Shown: positions 52,633 to 61,063 of the stretch, piece by piece
How the letters are laid out: the number at the start of each line of letters is the position of its first letter
How positions within the stretch are numbered: position 1 is the first letter of the stretch
Assembly (NCBI RefSeq): GCF_004793475.1
Contig: NZ_SRYZ01000006.1
Coordinates: 59,368-123,367, forward strand
Source of the DNA: Bacteroides muris (ex Afrizal et al. 2022)
GTDB taxonomy: Bacteria; Bacteroidota; Bacteroidia; Bacteroidales; Bacteroidaceae
DNA length: 64,000 bases
Direction of reading: 5' to 3'
Made by a program: the position numbers and the translations under genes
Notes under the pieces: generated by a model
What the model was told of the DNA's origin: nothing
The model's database searches: none
Seen by the model: only the letters and a program-made list of their open reading frames with translations

Positions 52633-53913
52633 TTATAGTTGATTGAACTTGTTCATTGCATTTGCCCTAATGTCATCCGCTATGTCAATATAGGGTTTTA
52701 TGGCTTTGTAGTCACTGTGTCCCGTCCATTTCATAACCACTTGTGCAGGGATTCCGAGAGCCAACGCATTGCAGATGAATGTTCTTCTTCCGGCATGGGT
52801 GCTTAACAATGCATATTTGGGCGTGATTTCATCTATGCGCTCATTTCCTTTGTAGTAGGTTTCCCGTACAGGTTCGTTGATTTCCGCCAGCTCGCCCAGT
52901 TCCTTCAAATAATCGTTCATCTTCTGATTGCTGATGACGGGCAATGCCATGTGATTCTCGAAATGAACATCCTTGTATTTTTCAAGAATGGCTTTGCTGT
53001 GGTCGTTCAGTTCGATTATCAGGCTGTCCGCAGTCTTGACTGTGGTAACTTCAATGTGGTCGGGTTTAATATCGCTTCTTTTCAAGTTACGGACATCCGA
53101 ATATCGTAAACTCGTGAAACAACAGAACAGAAAGACATCCCTGACACGTTCCAAATATTGTTTGTCATGCGGTATATGATAATCTTTCAATTTGTTCAGT
53201 TCATCCCAAGTCAAGAAGATCACTTTTTTCGAGGTGGTTTTCAGTTTCGGTTTGAATGTATCGTATGCAATGTTCTGATGATGTCCTTTCTTGAAGCTCC
53301 AGCGCAGGAACCATTTGAGGAATCCCATTTGCTTGCCGATGGTGCTGTTTCTCATATCCTTGGTATCACGCAGGAAATTGACGTATTCGTTCAATCCAAA
53401 CTCATCGAAATAGTTAAATGTTGCATCCTCCTTGAACTCTTTGAGGTGGTTCCTCACTGCTGCAAATTTTTCATAGGTGGATGCCGTCCAGTTATTCTGG
53501 TTACCGCACTCTTTTACAAACTCATCGAACACCTCCCAAAAGCTGACAGGGGCTTCTTCCGGCTGTTCTTCGCTGGTTTTCATTCTCATGTTGAAAGCTT
53601 CCTTCAACTGTTGGGTCGTTGGCATGACCTCCTGCACCTCGAACTCCTTGAAAATATTCTGAATTTCGGCATAGTATTTCAGCAAGTCCGTATTGATTTC
53701 GGCTGCACTTTGCTTTAGCTTGTTGGTACATCCATTCTTTACCCGCTGCTTGTCTGCATCCCATTTGGATACGTCAATCCGGTAGCCCGTTGTAAACTCG
53801 ATGCGTTGGCTGGCAAAGATGACACGCATACGGATAGGTACGTTCTCTACGATTGGCACACCGTTCTTTTTCCGGCTCTCCAATGCAAAAATGATGTTGC
53901 GCTTGATATTCAT
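52633..53913 (-). CDS. Tyrosine integrase of the mobilizable element
   Basis: 426 residues from MNIKRNIIFALESRKKNG. An ATG at 53955 would add 14 unlikely residues. An arm-binding DUF-type N-terminus (about 10-90) and SAM-like core-binding domain (about 115-215) precede the catalytic domain. The Arg is in CCFTSLRYSDVRNL, the His-x-x-Arg in HAGRRTFICNAL, the second His in WTGHSDYKAIKPY, and the nucleophile Tyr in KPYIDIAD. It lies 160 bases from the right attachment site and should recombine the 13-bp tRNA-Ser repeat. Confidence 0.92.
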   Translation of the reverse strand: MNIKRNIIFALESRKKNGVPIVENVPIRMRVIFASQRIEFTTGYRIDVSKWDADKQRVKNGCTNKLKQSAAEINTDLLKYYAEIQNIFKEFEVQEVMPTTQQLKEAFNMRMKTSEEQPEEAPVSFWEVFDEFVKECGNQNNWTASTYEKFAAVRNHLKEFKEDATFNYFDEFGLNEYVNFLRDTKDMRNSTIGKQMGFLKWFLRWSFKKGHHQNIAYDTFKPKLKTTSKKVIFLTWDELNKLKDYHIPHDKQYLERVRDVFLFCCFTSLRYSDVRNLKRSDIKPDHIEVTTVKTADSLIIELNDHSKAILEKYKDVHFENHMALPVISNQKMNDYLKELGELAEINEPVRETYYKGNERIDEITPKYALLSTHAGRRTFICNALALGIPAQVVMKWTGHSDYKAIKPYIDIADDIRANAMNKFNQL

Positions 53914-54072
53914 AATTGGGTGCGTTTGAAATTCTACACCCAAATATACACCCAATTATTGAGATAGCAAAAGACATTTAGAAACATTTAGTTTTACTCT
54001 ATGTTGTAATTTGCACTTGATTATCAGTTGTTTGCGGTTTTATGATATTTTGTGAAGGTATAAGTTCGAGAG

Positions 54073-54085
54073 CCTGTCTCTCCGC
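54073..54085 (+). repeat. Right attachment site of the mobilizable element
   Basis: Exact copy of CCTGTCTCTCCGC from the tRNA-Ser 3' end. The bases before it (AAGTTCGAGAG) still resemble the T-loop side GGGTTCGAATC, as expected for a donor attachment site that imitates the tRNA. Confidence 0.82.
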
Positions 54086-54120
54086 TGAACTTACTGGACA
54101 GAAATGGTCAGTAAGCGGAC

Positions 54121-54157
54121 AAAAAGCTACAAATCAATGATTTGTGGCTTTTTTTAT
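54121..54157 (+). terminator. Terminator next to the right attachment site
   Basis: AAAAAGCTACAAAT (54121-54134) pairs with ATTTGTGGCTTTTT (54140-54153), one G-U, followed by T residues. It may be the original terminator of tRNA-Ser, displaced by the insertion. Confidence 0.75.
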
Positions 54158-54217
54158 TACCCGAAAGTCCAGCTTCCAAGACTTCAAAAGTACGGTAAAA
54201 GACAAAGTTTCGTTACT

Positions 54218-54260
54218 AAATCGTTACCTATTCCTTACCGGACAAAAACGGTAACGATTT
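54218..54260. repeat. Inverted GGTAACGATTT sites before the ICE integrase
   Basis: AAATCGTTACC (54218-54228) and GGTAACGATTT (54250-54260) are inverted copies of one 11-mer. A third copy, GGTAACGATTT, is at 55624-55634 just after the integrase gene, with a near copy CGGTAACGAAATT at 55635. They look like arm-type integrase or accessory-factor sites. Confidence 0.5.
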
Positions 54261-54330
54261 GTCCTCAAATGACCTGAAAATGACTTGATTAGTCCATAGT
54301 CTGCATAACTCGAAAACGAGAGGTAAAAAT

Positions 54331-54338
54331 TAATTTTG
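54331..54338 (+). promoter_or_regulatory. -7 element of the ICE integrase gene
   Basis: TAATTTTG lies 19 bases before the ATG at 54358. With the base before and GC after it, it also resembles the GTANNTTTGC core of CTnDOT insertion sites (one mismatch), so it may be a core site instead. Confidence 0.4.
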
Positions 54339-54357
54339 CAACTAAAAAAAGTGAGTT

Positions 54358-55587
54358 ATGAAATCGACATTCAAGGTTCTTTTTTATTTGAAGAAAGGTT
54401 CTGAAAAGAAAAACGGCGAGGTTATGATTATGGCACGCATCACCATAGACGGAAAACTTTGCCAGTTCAGCACGAAACAGAGCATCCAGCCCGACAACTG
54501 GAACACGGCTGCGGGCAAAGCCAAAGGCAGGGATGCCGGGAGGATAAACGCCCTTTTGGACGACATACGTTCTTCCCTGAACACCATTTACCACGAAATG
54601 CAGCGGCGTGACAACTACGTGACCGCCGAAAAAGTGAAGAACGAGTTTTTGGGACACAGCGAGAGCCACGAAACAATCCTTTCATTGTTCCAAAAGCACA
54701 ATGACGATATGAAGCAGCTTGTGGGCATATCCAAGACGATAGCGACCTACCGCAAGTATGAAGTCACACGCCGACACCTTGCAGAATTTATCCGCAGCAA
54801 GTACAATGTATCGGACATATCCATTAAGGAGATTACCCCTATGTTCATTACCGATTTTGAGTTGTATTTGCGTACCGCCTGCAAGTGCGGCTACAACACC
54901 ACCGCCAAGTTCATGCAGTTCTTCAAGCGCATCATCATTATTGCCCGCAACAACGGCATACTGGTGGGCGACCCGTTCGCCAGCTACAAAATCCGGCTGG
55001 AGAAAGTGGACAGGGGTTATCTGACAGAGGACGAGATAAAAATCATCCTTAAAAAGAAAATGGTTTCCGAGCGGCTGGAACACGTCAGGGACTTGTTCAT
55101 CTTTGCCTGCTTCACCGGGCTTGCCTATATAGATGTAGCCGGGCTTACGCAAGATAATATATGCAAATCCTTTGACGGCAACCTTTGGATAATGACAAAG
55201 CGACAAAAGACGAATACGGACGTTAATGTTCCCCTGCTGGATATTCCCAAGATGATTTTGAAGAAGTACAAGGGCAAGTTGCCGAACGGTAAGATACTTC
55301 CCGTAATCAGCAATCAGAAACTAAATGCGTACCTGAAAGAGATTGCCGATGTATGCGGTATTAAAAAGAACCTGACATTTCACCTTGCCCGGCACACGTT
55401 CGCAACGACTACCACACTATCAAAGGGCGTACCCATTGAAACGGTTTCCAAGATGCTGGGACACACCAATATCGAAACGACCCAAATTTACGCCCGCATC
55501 ACCAACAGCAAGATAGGCAGCGATATGCAGGGGCTTGACAAGAAATTTGTCGGCATCGAAAAGATTTACAAGGAAGTCGCCATGTGA
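54358..55587 (+). CDS. int: Tyrosine integrase, IntDOT family
   Basis: 409 residues, very near the 411 of CTnDOT integrase. The arm-binding N-terminus MKSTFKVLFYLKKGSEKKNG is of the IntDOT type. In the catalytic domain the first Arg is absent: the block reads ACFTGLAYIDVAGL, as in IntDOT, where this Arg is also replaced. HLARHTFATTTTLSKG, MLGHTNIETTQIYARI supply the His, Arg, His and Tyr. It should drive excision and insertion of the ICE whose tra genes follow. Its promoter and flanking repeats are close by. Confidence 0.92.
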   Translation: MKSTFKVLFYLKKGSEKKNGEVMIMARITIDGKLCQFSTKQSIQPDNWNTAAGKAKGRDAGRINALLDDIRSSLNTIYHEMQRRDNYVTAEKVKNEFLGHSESHETILSLFQKHNDDMKQLVGISKTIATYRKYEVTRRHLAEFIRSKYNVSDISIKEITPMFITDFELYLRTACKCGYNTTAKFMQFFKRIIIIARNNGILVGDPFASYKIRLEKVDRGYLTEDEIKIILKKKMVSERLEHVRDLFIFACFTGLAYIDVAGLTQDNICKSFDGNLWIMTKRQKTNTDVNVPLLDIPKMILKKYKGKLPNGKILPVISNQKLNAYLKEIADVCGIKKNLTFHLARHTFATTTTLSKGVPIETVSKMLGHTNIETTQIYARITNSKIGSDMQGLDKKFVGIEKIYKEVAM

Positions 55588-55639
55588 GTTTTTAGTTACC
55601 TATATACCGTTGGTAACAGAACTGGTAACGATTTCGGTA

Positions 55640-56256
55640 ACGAAATTCCACCTAATAAACTATATCCCAACAAAGTACACTCTTTCACCTTGCGGGCAGT
55701 CCATCGACTACCCGCATTTTTTATATCCCTTTCCAACTGGCACATTCCCCGAAACGCCAGCCGTGCGTGGCATGGCTGACTGTATTTCGTGAAAAGAGCC
55801 GTTGGAAACCCGCACAAGCGTATTGCAAGCAAGCTCACAACACCCTTGCCTTTCCGCCCGCATGGAGTGTTCCCTAAAAGACGAAAGAGAACAGGCACTT
55901 TTCCCCTGTTTCCCTAAATGTAAATCTTCCTCTCACGCAGTCCCCCAGCCGGGACAGTCGTTTTAATCATTTCAATAGGCAAAGGTAGTTACGTGTTCTT
56001 CACGATTTTGCAAGGTCGAGCCGTTCCGGTTTGGCGAAAAAATCTTCCCTGCCTTGCGAGGTATTTTTTGCCCAAAACCTTGCAAACTCTAAACACTACC
56101 CTTTTAAGCCTATGTGAAACGAAAACGACCGACCCGACCGGAAGACGCATAAAAAAAAAGTCGGATTTACGGGAAACAGGAAAAAAGTTCAGTGAAACTT
56201 CAACTCCCTCACCTCTCGAATCCGCATAAAATCAAAAACTTAAAAATTACAGCAAT
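55640..56256. other. Gene-free ICE segment with repeats before ardA
   Basis: About 620 bases without a supportable gene. Three related blocks of CCTTGC/TTGCAAGG type occur: TTTGCAAGGTCGAG near 56018, CCTTGCGAGGTATT near 56052 and ACCTTGCAAACT near 56078. The segment is otherwise rich in C and short A runs. It may contain excision-control sites or a promoter for the ardA group. Confidence 0.35.
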
Positions 56257-56790
56257 ATGGAAGCAAAGGTATTATCGGAAGCAAAAGTTTATGTAGGCAC
56301 TTACGGCAAGTATAACAACGGTTCATTGTCCGGCGCATGGCTCGACCTGTCGGACTACTCGGACAAGGAAGAATTTTACGAAGCCTGCCGGGAACTTCAC
56401 AAGGACGAGGAAGATGCGGAATATATGTTTCAGGACTGGGAGAACGTGCCGGAGGGCTTAATCGGCGAAAGCTGGATTTCTGAAAACTTCTTTTCCCTGC
56501 GTGATGCGGTAGAGGATTTGGACGACACCGAGCAGGAAGCCTTTTTCGTGTGGTGCAACTATAAAAGCCATGATTTGGGCGAGGAAGATGCGGACGACCT
56601 TGTACGGGACTTTCAAGACGAGTATCAAGGTCAATATAACGATGAAGAAGATTTCGCCTACGAAATTATCGAGGAATGTTACGAACTGCCGGATTTTGCG
56701 AAGACCTATTTCGATTATGAAAAGTTTGCCCGTGACCTGTTCATGTGCGATTACTGGTTTGATGACGGCTTTGTGTTCCGTGCGGCATAA
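56257..56790 (+). CDS. ardA: ArdA-family antirestriction protein
   Basis: 177 residues, very acidic (runs such as DEEDAEYMFQDWENVPEG and GEEDADDLVRDFQDEYQGQY), matching ArdA, a DNA mimic that blocks type I restriction enzymes. Family blocks are VYVGTYGKYNNGSLSGAWLDL, YSDKEEFYEACRELH and AKTYFDYEKFARDLF. It is the first gene of a rightward group with DUF3873 and an unknown gene. It protects the incoming ICE after transfer. Confidence 0.93.
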   Translation: MEAKVLSEAKVYVGTYGKYNNGSLSGAWLDLSDYSDKEEFYEACRELHKDEEDAEYMFQDWENVPEGLIGESWISENFFSLRDAVEDLDDTEQEAFFVWCNYKSHDLGEEDADDLVRDFQDEYQGQYNDEEDFAYEIIEECYELPDFAKTYFDYEKFARDLFMCDYWFDDGFVFRAA

Positions 56791-56870
56791 CCAAATACTA
56801 ATCCGGGCGGGGTGTCAAAGCCCTGCCCGCTTAAAACAACCAAGTTTATAACCATAAAAAATAAGACATC

Positions 56871-57092
56871 ATGCAGTCACTTAACAAAAACGGGGTAAGC
56901 ATTACCCAAACACCGGGAGAAGAAAAGTTCGTGAAATGCTGTTTAGGGGCTTTCAGGGGACAGATTTATTTTCAATATGACTACCGCCACACGGACGGCG
57001 AACTTTTCAGCACGGTAGCCAAAACGCTGGACGAGTGCCGCCGCAGGCGTGACGGGTGGATAGCGAAGAAGAACGGAGTAATAAATAAGTAA
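56871..57092 (+). CDS. DUF3873 small protein
   Basis: 73 residues, of the DUF3873 family confined to Bacteroidales ICEs. KNGVSITQTPGEEKFVKCC opens it and RRRRDGWIAKKNGV closes it; the composition is basic. A role in transfer or anti-restriction has not been shown. It lies 80 bases after ardA and 11 before the next gene. Confidence 0.8.
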   Translation: MQSLNKNGVSITQTPGEEKFVKCCLGAFRGQIYFQYDYRHTDGELFSTVAKTLDECRRRRDGWIAKKNGVINK

Positions 57093-57103
57093 ATTTTAGG
57101 GAC

Positions 57104-57586
57104 ATGAAAACGACAGAAGTAAACAAGGAGCTTATCGGCAGGCGTTGCGAGTGTATTTTTACGGGCTTAATGGTAACGGGCGTTATCGAGGACACGGAAG
57201 AAAACGAACACACCATAGAGGTAAAAGTCCGCTTCGACCACCCGCACCAGTGGGGTGATGATTTGTATAATGATGTATGGGCGTGGGGACGCAAAATTGA
57301 CGAGTTCGGCACGTTGCATCATTTGCAACTGTTAGAGGACAAACCGGACTTTCAGATAATGACGGTAGTTTTCGGCGAGCCAATCAGCCGGATAGACCGC
57401 AGTGTTTTTGAAGATGTGGAAACGTGGGGTGTCTGTTCCCTGCAAGGCTGGGTAAATAGCTACGAGAGTGTCCGGTTTGTAGCCATAAACGACCATACGG
57501 CAATCATTACGGGCGAATACAACATGGAACAGGTAAAGGTGTGGTTAGAGAAATACACGTCCATAAAGAGCCTTAAAACCAGTTGA
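57104..57586 (+). CDS. Unknown ICE protein, 160 residues
   Basis: Not recognised. It is acidic and beta-rich (CECIFTGLMVTGVIEDTEEN, then TIEVKVRFDHPHQWGDDLYN). The first half resembles a small SH3- or KOW-like barrel and the second half repeats a VWLEKY-type helix end. It is the third gene of the ardA group and ends before two hairpins. Confidence 0.65.
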   Translation: MKTTEVNKELIGRRCECIFTGLMVTGVIEDTEENEHTIEVKVRFDHPHQWGDDLYNDVWAWGRKIDEFGTLHHLQLLEDKPDFQIMTVVFGEPISRIDRSVFEDVETWGVCSLQGWVNSYESVRFVAINDHTAIITGEYNMEQVKVWLEKYTSIKSLKTS

Positions 57587-57594
57587 TAGAGAAC

Positions 57595-57711
57595 GGCGGC
57601 TGTTTGCCGCCGCCACTTTCTTTCGTGAGTGCCGGGAAATAAAGTGGCAAAGAAACCCGCCCTGTTCCCTAACATGAAAAGTCCACCCGCCGAACTGTCA
57701 GCGGGTGGACT
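57595..57711. terminator. Two hairpins between convergent gene groups
   Basis: GGCGGC (57595-57600) with GCCGCC (57606-57611), then AGTCCACCCGC (57680-57690) with GCGGGTGGACT (57701-57711). They separate the rightward ardA group from the leftward tra block. Confidence 0.65.
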
Positions 57712-57805
57712 GCCATAACATACGCCTTGCGTATCATTCCCTATTTGGTGTCCCCTGTCTGTCGTTGCTTTTCACGTATATATGCAACCGATAAGGAAAT
57801 AAAAC

Positions 57806-58126
57806 CTATGAATCTTCATGTTGGAAGAATTTTACACCAAGTATGCACACGGTTTCTTCTTCCTCGATGTCGTATTTCCATGTTCGTTTATAGACAAGCA
57901 TTTCCGTGTCGCAGTCGAACCATTCCATTACAGGCGCATCATCTTCTTCGTCCGCCCATTTGAAAACCTGATTGGACGGCGTTTTCCACAATTCAGCCCT
58001 GTCACGTGCGGAAATGCAGTCCTTGTCCACAATGATGATGTCACCTACTGCCGGAACCGTGTCTGTTTCCAACGTGGTTTCTATGTACCACGAGATACCT
58101 TTTATATCCAATTCTATTTTTACCAT
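57806..58126 (-). CDS. Unknown acidic ICE protein, 106 residues
   Basis: Not recognised. Soluble, strongly acidic with many Trp, and beta-rich (ELDIKGISWYIETTLETDTV, VGDIIIVDKDCISARD, YKRTWKYDIEEEETVCILGV). Its composition is that of a DNA mimic or of a small ICE accessory protein. It is the last gene of the tra block, 6 bases after the traQ-like gene. Confidence 0.65.
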   Translation of the reverse strand: MVKIELDIKGISWYIETTLETDTVPAVGDIIIVDKDCISARDRAELWKTPSNQVFKWADEEDDAPVMEWFDCDTEMLVYKRTWKYDIEEEETVCILGVKFFQHEDS

Positions 58127-58132
58127 GTCATT

Positions 58133-58594
58133 TTATTGTTTAGGGGTCGTTATTGTTTCCGTTTTTTCCTTGCCGTTGTCATTATTGAACGATAGAGAAA
58201 GTTGCCGCACCTGTCCAAAGCTGTCAATTACATAAATGTCAATCGTCTGCTGGTCTGTCGATGCCGAGGTGTAGTATAGCCGGAACGTTTCTTTCTCCAG
58301 CGGGTACAGGTCATTGGGCAGGAACACCGTGCCGTTATCCATTTCCAGCTTCCCTTTGCCGTCCGGCTGGAAGTACCTGATTTGATAGGTAGTCGGCTGG
58401 TAATAGCCGCCACGCACCAGTCGGCAGCGTATTTCGGCGGTTTCCCCGACTTTCAGCCTTTTGGGTACTGGCATCGTTTCGATGCTGAACGGGTACGCCT
58501 GCTGAATATCCAAGTTGTCATTACAGGCGGTGACAAGCACGAGGGCGGCCACGATGTAGCAGCCCATGATGATTTTATACATTACATTCTTCAT
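58133..58594 (-). CDS. traQ: Conjugal transfer protein TraQ/DUF3872
   Basis: 153 residues from the ATG at 58594; an ATG two codons earlier is possible. The N-terminal signal ends in AALVLVTACNDN, a lipobox. The mature part matches DUF3872 (DIQQAYPFSIETMPVPKRLK, EIRCRLVRGGYYQPTTYQIR, then LYPLEKETFRLYYTSAS), the TraQ-type protein of CTnDOT-like elements. Probably an outer- or periplasm-facing part of the mating apparatus. It follows the methyltransferase gene by 22 bases. Confidence 0.82.
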   Translation of the reverse strand: MKNVMYKIIMGCYIVAALVLVTACNDNLDIQQAYPFSIETMPVPKRLKVGETAEIRCRLVRGGYYQPTTYQIRYFQPDGKGKLEMDNGTVFLPNDLYPLEKETFRLYYTSASTDQQTIDIYVIDSFGQVRQLSLSFNNDNGKEKTETITTPKQ

Positions 58595-58616
58595 ATACAT
58601 TATTATATAAGGGTTA

Positions 58617-59507
58617 TCAAAATAAAGTAGTCGTTTGCCTAATCCGGGCGGCAACTTCCCTGACAACAGGAACACTGACCGCATTTCCGAGTAAGGCATA
58701 ACGGTGTATCTTCGCTATCTCTTTTTTCTCTCCGTCATATATCCCGTATCGGGTATAGTTGTCGGGAAAGCCTTGCAGCCTTTCGCACTCTACTTCGGTC
58801 AGCATCCGCACGTGCTTCAGTTGTTCGGGTGTAGGCGTTCCGTTGTACGCTTCACCCGATTTCAGGCACAGCACGTAGTTCCCGATGTTAGGTTGCCTGC
58901 CGTAGTTCCTTGTTATCGTACCACTTGGACGAGCAGCGGGTTCATCACCCCCGACCTTACCATGCACTCCGCCCGGCGTAGGGAGAGGAAATAGGTCTGC
59001 GGTACATCTGTCTGCAACACGTCCGACAAGGTACATCCGCTCCCGGTTTTGGGGTAGAAACCATGCCGTATTACACAGTTGCCATTCAAGTCTATAACCG
59101 CCAATGTCGGCAAACGCTTTGACAATGCCCCAAAAATCCGGGCGATGTCTTGCGAAGAATATCCCCTTAACATTCTCCCAGATAAAAACGTCAGGTCTGA
59201 AACGCCTAACGGCTTCGACTGCATATCTGACAAGGTGGCTTTCTCTCCCTTGCAGTCCCTTTCCGTCCCCGATTGCGCTAAAATTTTGGCAAGGGCTTCC
59301 GAAAGTGACAATGTGGGGACGTTCGATGCCGACTTCCCCGATGTTTGTAACCGTTCCGATGTGTTCCGCATAAGGAAAATTGTATTTGAAGTTAGCGATT
59401 GCGTGTTTGTCTATCTCTGAAAAATATACCTTGTCGAAAGTATATCCGGCGGCTTCCAGCCCTTTGCTGAAACCGCCGATACCTGAAAATAATTCAAGCA
59501 GTACCAT
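58617..59507 (-). CDS. DNA cytosine-5 methyltransferase within the tra block
   Basis: 296 residues with all main motifs: I (LELFSGIGGFSKGLEAAGY), IV (FGSPCQNFSAIGDGKGLQGR, with the catalytic Cys), VI (IWENVKGIFFA), VIII (NRERMYLVGRV) and X (LLGNAVSVPVVREV). The target-recognition region (about residues 180-235) is short. No restriction enzyme gene is adjacent, so it is an orphan, likely protecting ICE DNA. It lies between traO (3 bases after its stop) and the traQ-like gene, an unusual place in the standard tra order. Confidence 0.92.
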   Translation of the reverse strand: MVLLELFSGIGGFSKGLEAAGYTFDKVYFSEIDKHAIANFKYNFPYAEHIGTVTNIGEVGIERPHIVTFGSPCQNFSAIGDGKGLQGRESHLVRYAVEAVRRFRPDVFIWENVKGIFFARHRPDFWGIVKAFADIGGYRLEWQLCNTAWFLPQNRERMYLVGRVADRCTADLFPLPTPGGVHGKVGGDEPAARPSGTITRNYGRQPNIGNYVLCLKSGEAYNGTPTPEQLKHVRMLTEVECERLQGFPDNYTRYGIYDGEKKEIAKIHRYALLGNAVSVPVVREVAARIRQTTTLF

Positions 59508-59510
59508 AGG

Positions 59511-60092
59511 CTAATTGATAATGAATTTCAGTCCCACAGATACCTGCGAGTGGAACTTGCCTATGTCCGAGCCGAACAACGCCCGTTCCCTTGCGTTCAG
59601 TAGCAGAGCCACCCGGTCGGTCAGGTAGGCTTCCAGTTCCAGCGTTAAAGCCCCGCCGTACACAAAACAGTCCTTATCCAGCAAGGTAGAGCCGTCCGGC
59701 AAGAGCTTTTCGCTTCGGTTGCTTGTTTCATACCCGGCGAGTGCCGACAGTCCCAGCGAGAGAAAAAAGGTCTTTCGCCTGTCCGAAAGGAATTTCAGGT
59801 AGTAGCCGCCCTCTGCGGTGAACTGTTCGACTGGAATACGCATATCCTTGTAGTCATACTTCTTGTGCAGGTATTCGCCGCCAATCACCCAGCGGTTGGC
59901 GTTCTTGGTGTATACGCTGTACGCCGCCCCGATGTGGTAGGCAAAATCCGTATTGGCGTTCCAATGCACCCCGTCCGTCATGCCCGCCGTGACCTGCAAG
60001 CCTTTCATGCCCGGCAGGTATCTTTGTGCGTGTGCCTGAAACGAGGTCAGGCACAGCACAAAGAGTATTCCGATAAATAGAAACCGTTTCAT
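59511..60092 (-). CDS. traO: Conjugal transfer protein TraO
   Basis: 193 residues with a signal peptide (MKRFLFIGILFVLCLTSFQAHAQ). The mature part is a small beta-barrel typical of TraO in CTnDOT-like elements (RYLPGMKGLQVTAGMTDGVH, YSVYTKNANRWVIGGEYLHK, VGLKFIIN at the end). It probably lies in the outer membrane in the mating complex. It starts 3 bases after traN ends. Confidence 0.93.
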   Translation of the reverse strand: MKRFLFIGILFVLCLTSFQAHAQRYLPGMKGLQVTAGMTDGVHWNANTDFAYHIGAAYSVYTKNANRWVIGGEYLHKKYDYKDMRIPVEQFTAEGGYYLKFLSDRRKTFFLSLGLSALAGYETSNRSEKLLPDGSTLLDKDCFVYGGALTLELEAYLTDRVALLLNARERALFGSDIGKFHSQVSVGLKFIIN

Positions 60093-60094
60093 CC

Positions 60095-61030
60095 TTATTT
60101 GATTTTAAGTTCGTCAATCACTTCTGCGTTCACGATGTCGGTGTTCTCCACCCGGATAACCTGATGCCGCCCGCCGTTCTTCTCGTAGAGTTCCACCAAC
60201 AGCAGCTTGTCGTCAGGAATGGTGAACTTCGGCAGAGCGTACACCGTGCGGACGGTCGATTTCCCGGCAATCTCTATCACCTCGTTGTAGCTTCTGACTG
60301 CATCCAGCACCGTTTCCTGAATAGCCGTGCGCTTGGGCACTTTCTTATCGACTATCTTAAACTTGATGAAGTCCGTGTCGAAAGGCACGTTGGAACTGTT
60401 CTTCGTCTGCGTATGCACGTAGAGCATCCCGTTATAGGTATAAATGCCCTTGATTAAGAACTGGATGCCGAAACGTTTGCTACCCAAGTGGCGCACTTTC
60501 CGGTCATTATTCTTGTAGATGCTCTGCATAATCAGTTTCACCAACAGCGGGCTTTCATTACCTAATTCCCGGAAATAGATGTTCATGCGGGTATGCGAGA
60601 AATCGGACGTATCTTCATTTTCCAAGAAGTCTTTCATTTCGATATTGAGCATTTCCGGTTCACGGGCGTACTTGGCGTTGAATGAAAAGAAACTCCCGTC
60701 CTCGCAGATAACGGAGAAGTTCGTTTCGCCCGGAAAGCCCTCTGTCGTGGCTTTCACCCGTATAACGTTCTCCGCACCGTCCGCCTTGCCCGCTATGATG
60801 TGGTTGCTTCCCAAATCCACGTAGCGGACGGCGGCGGGGAAGATGATATGCACCGTCTTGGCAAAGGTCACTTCCACGCCGTAGGGCGTAACCATTTGGA
60901 GGTACGGGAGTTTCCGGGTAATACCCCGGTACAAGTCGTTGCCAGCCGCATACTTCACGGTGTCAGCGGTTTGTGCGTTTGCCACACACACGCCCAGCAA
61001 GAGGGCGAACATTACAAAAATCTGTTTCAT
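60095..61030 (-). CDS. traN: Conjugal transfer protein TraN (DUF4138)
   Basis: 311 residues, signal peptide ending CVANAQ. Matches DUF4138/TraN: YGVEVTFAKTVHIIFPAAVR, YVDLGSNHIIAGKADGAENV, FLIKGIYTYNGMLYVHTQTK. It is a VirB9-like component that bridges periplasm and outer membrane. Encoded between traM (33 bases before) and traO. Confidence 0.94.
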   Translation of the reverse strand: MKQIFVMFALLLGVCVANAQTADTVKYAAGNDLYRGITRKLPYLQMVTPYGVEVTFAKTVHIIFPAAVRYVDLGSNHIIAGKADGAENVIRVKATTEGFPGETNFSVICEDGSFFSFNAKYAREPEMLNIEMKDFLENEDTSDFSHTRMNIYFRELGNESPLLVKLIMQSIYKNNDRKVRHLGSKRFGIQFLIKGIYTYNGMLYVHTQTKNSSNVPFDTDFIKFKIVDKKVPKRTAIQETVLDAVRSYNEVIEIAGKSTVRTVYALPKFTIPDDKLLLVELYEKNGGRHQVIRVENTDIVNAEVIDELKIK

Positions 61031-61063
61031 AGTTAATTGAAATTTTAGTGGTTGATAAAATGG

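Larger units (their letters stand above)
42500..54085. mobile_element. NBU-like integrative mobilizable element in tRNA-Ser
   Basis: About 11.6 kb between 13-bp direct repeats. From right to left it holds integrase, a broken DUF1016 nuclease, an unknown coiled-coil gene, DUF3853, RepA-like ATPase, an inverted-repeat origin candidate, primase, an oriT candidate, a MobV-type relaxase, and a cargo end with the sigma-barrel fusion, the S8 peptidase remnant and a methyltransferase. It has a relaxase but no transfer-channel genes, so it needs a helper such as an ICE. The int-DUF3853-repA-primase-mob order is the NBU plan. Base composition is more AT-rich than the flanking chromosome, especially in the cargo end. 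Confidence 0.85.

Noticed and set aside
54330..54339. Match to the CTnDOT core site GTANNTTTGC (one mismatch) as left end of the ICE
   Set aside because: It is better explained as the -7 promoter element of the integrase gene, and it is very close to the start codon.
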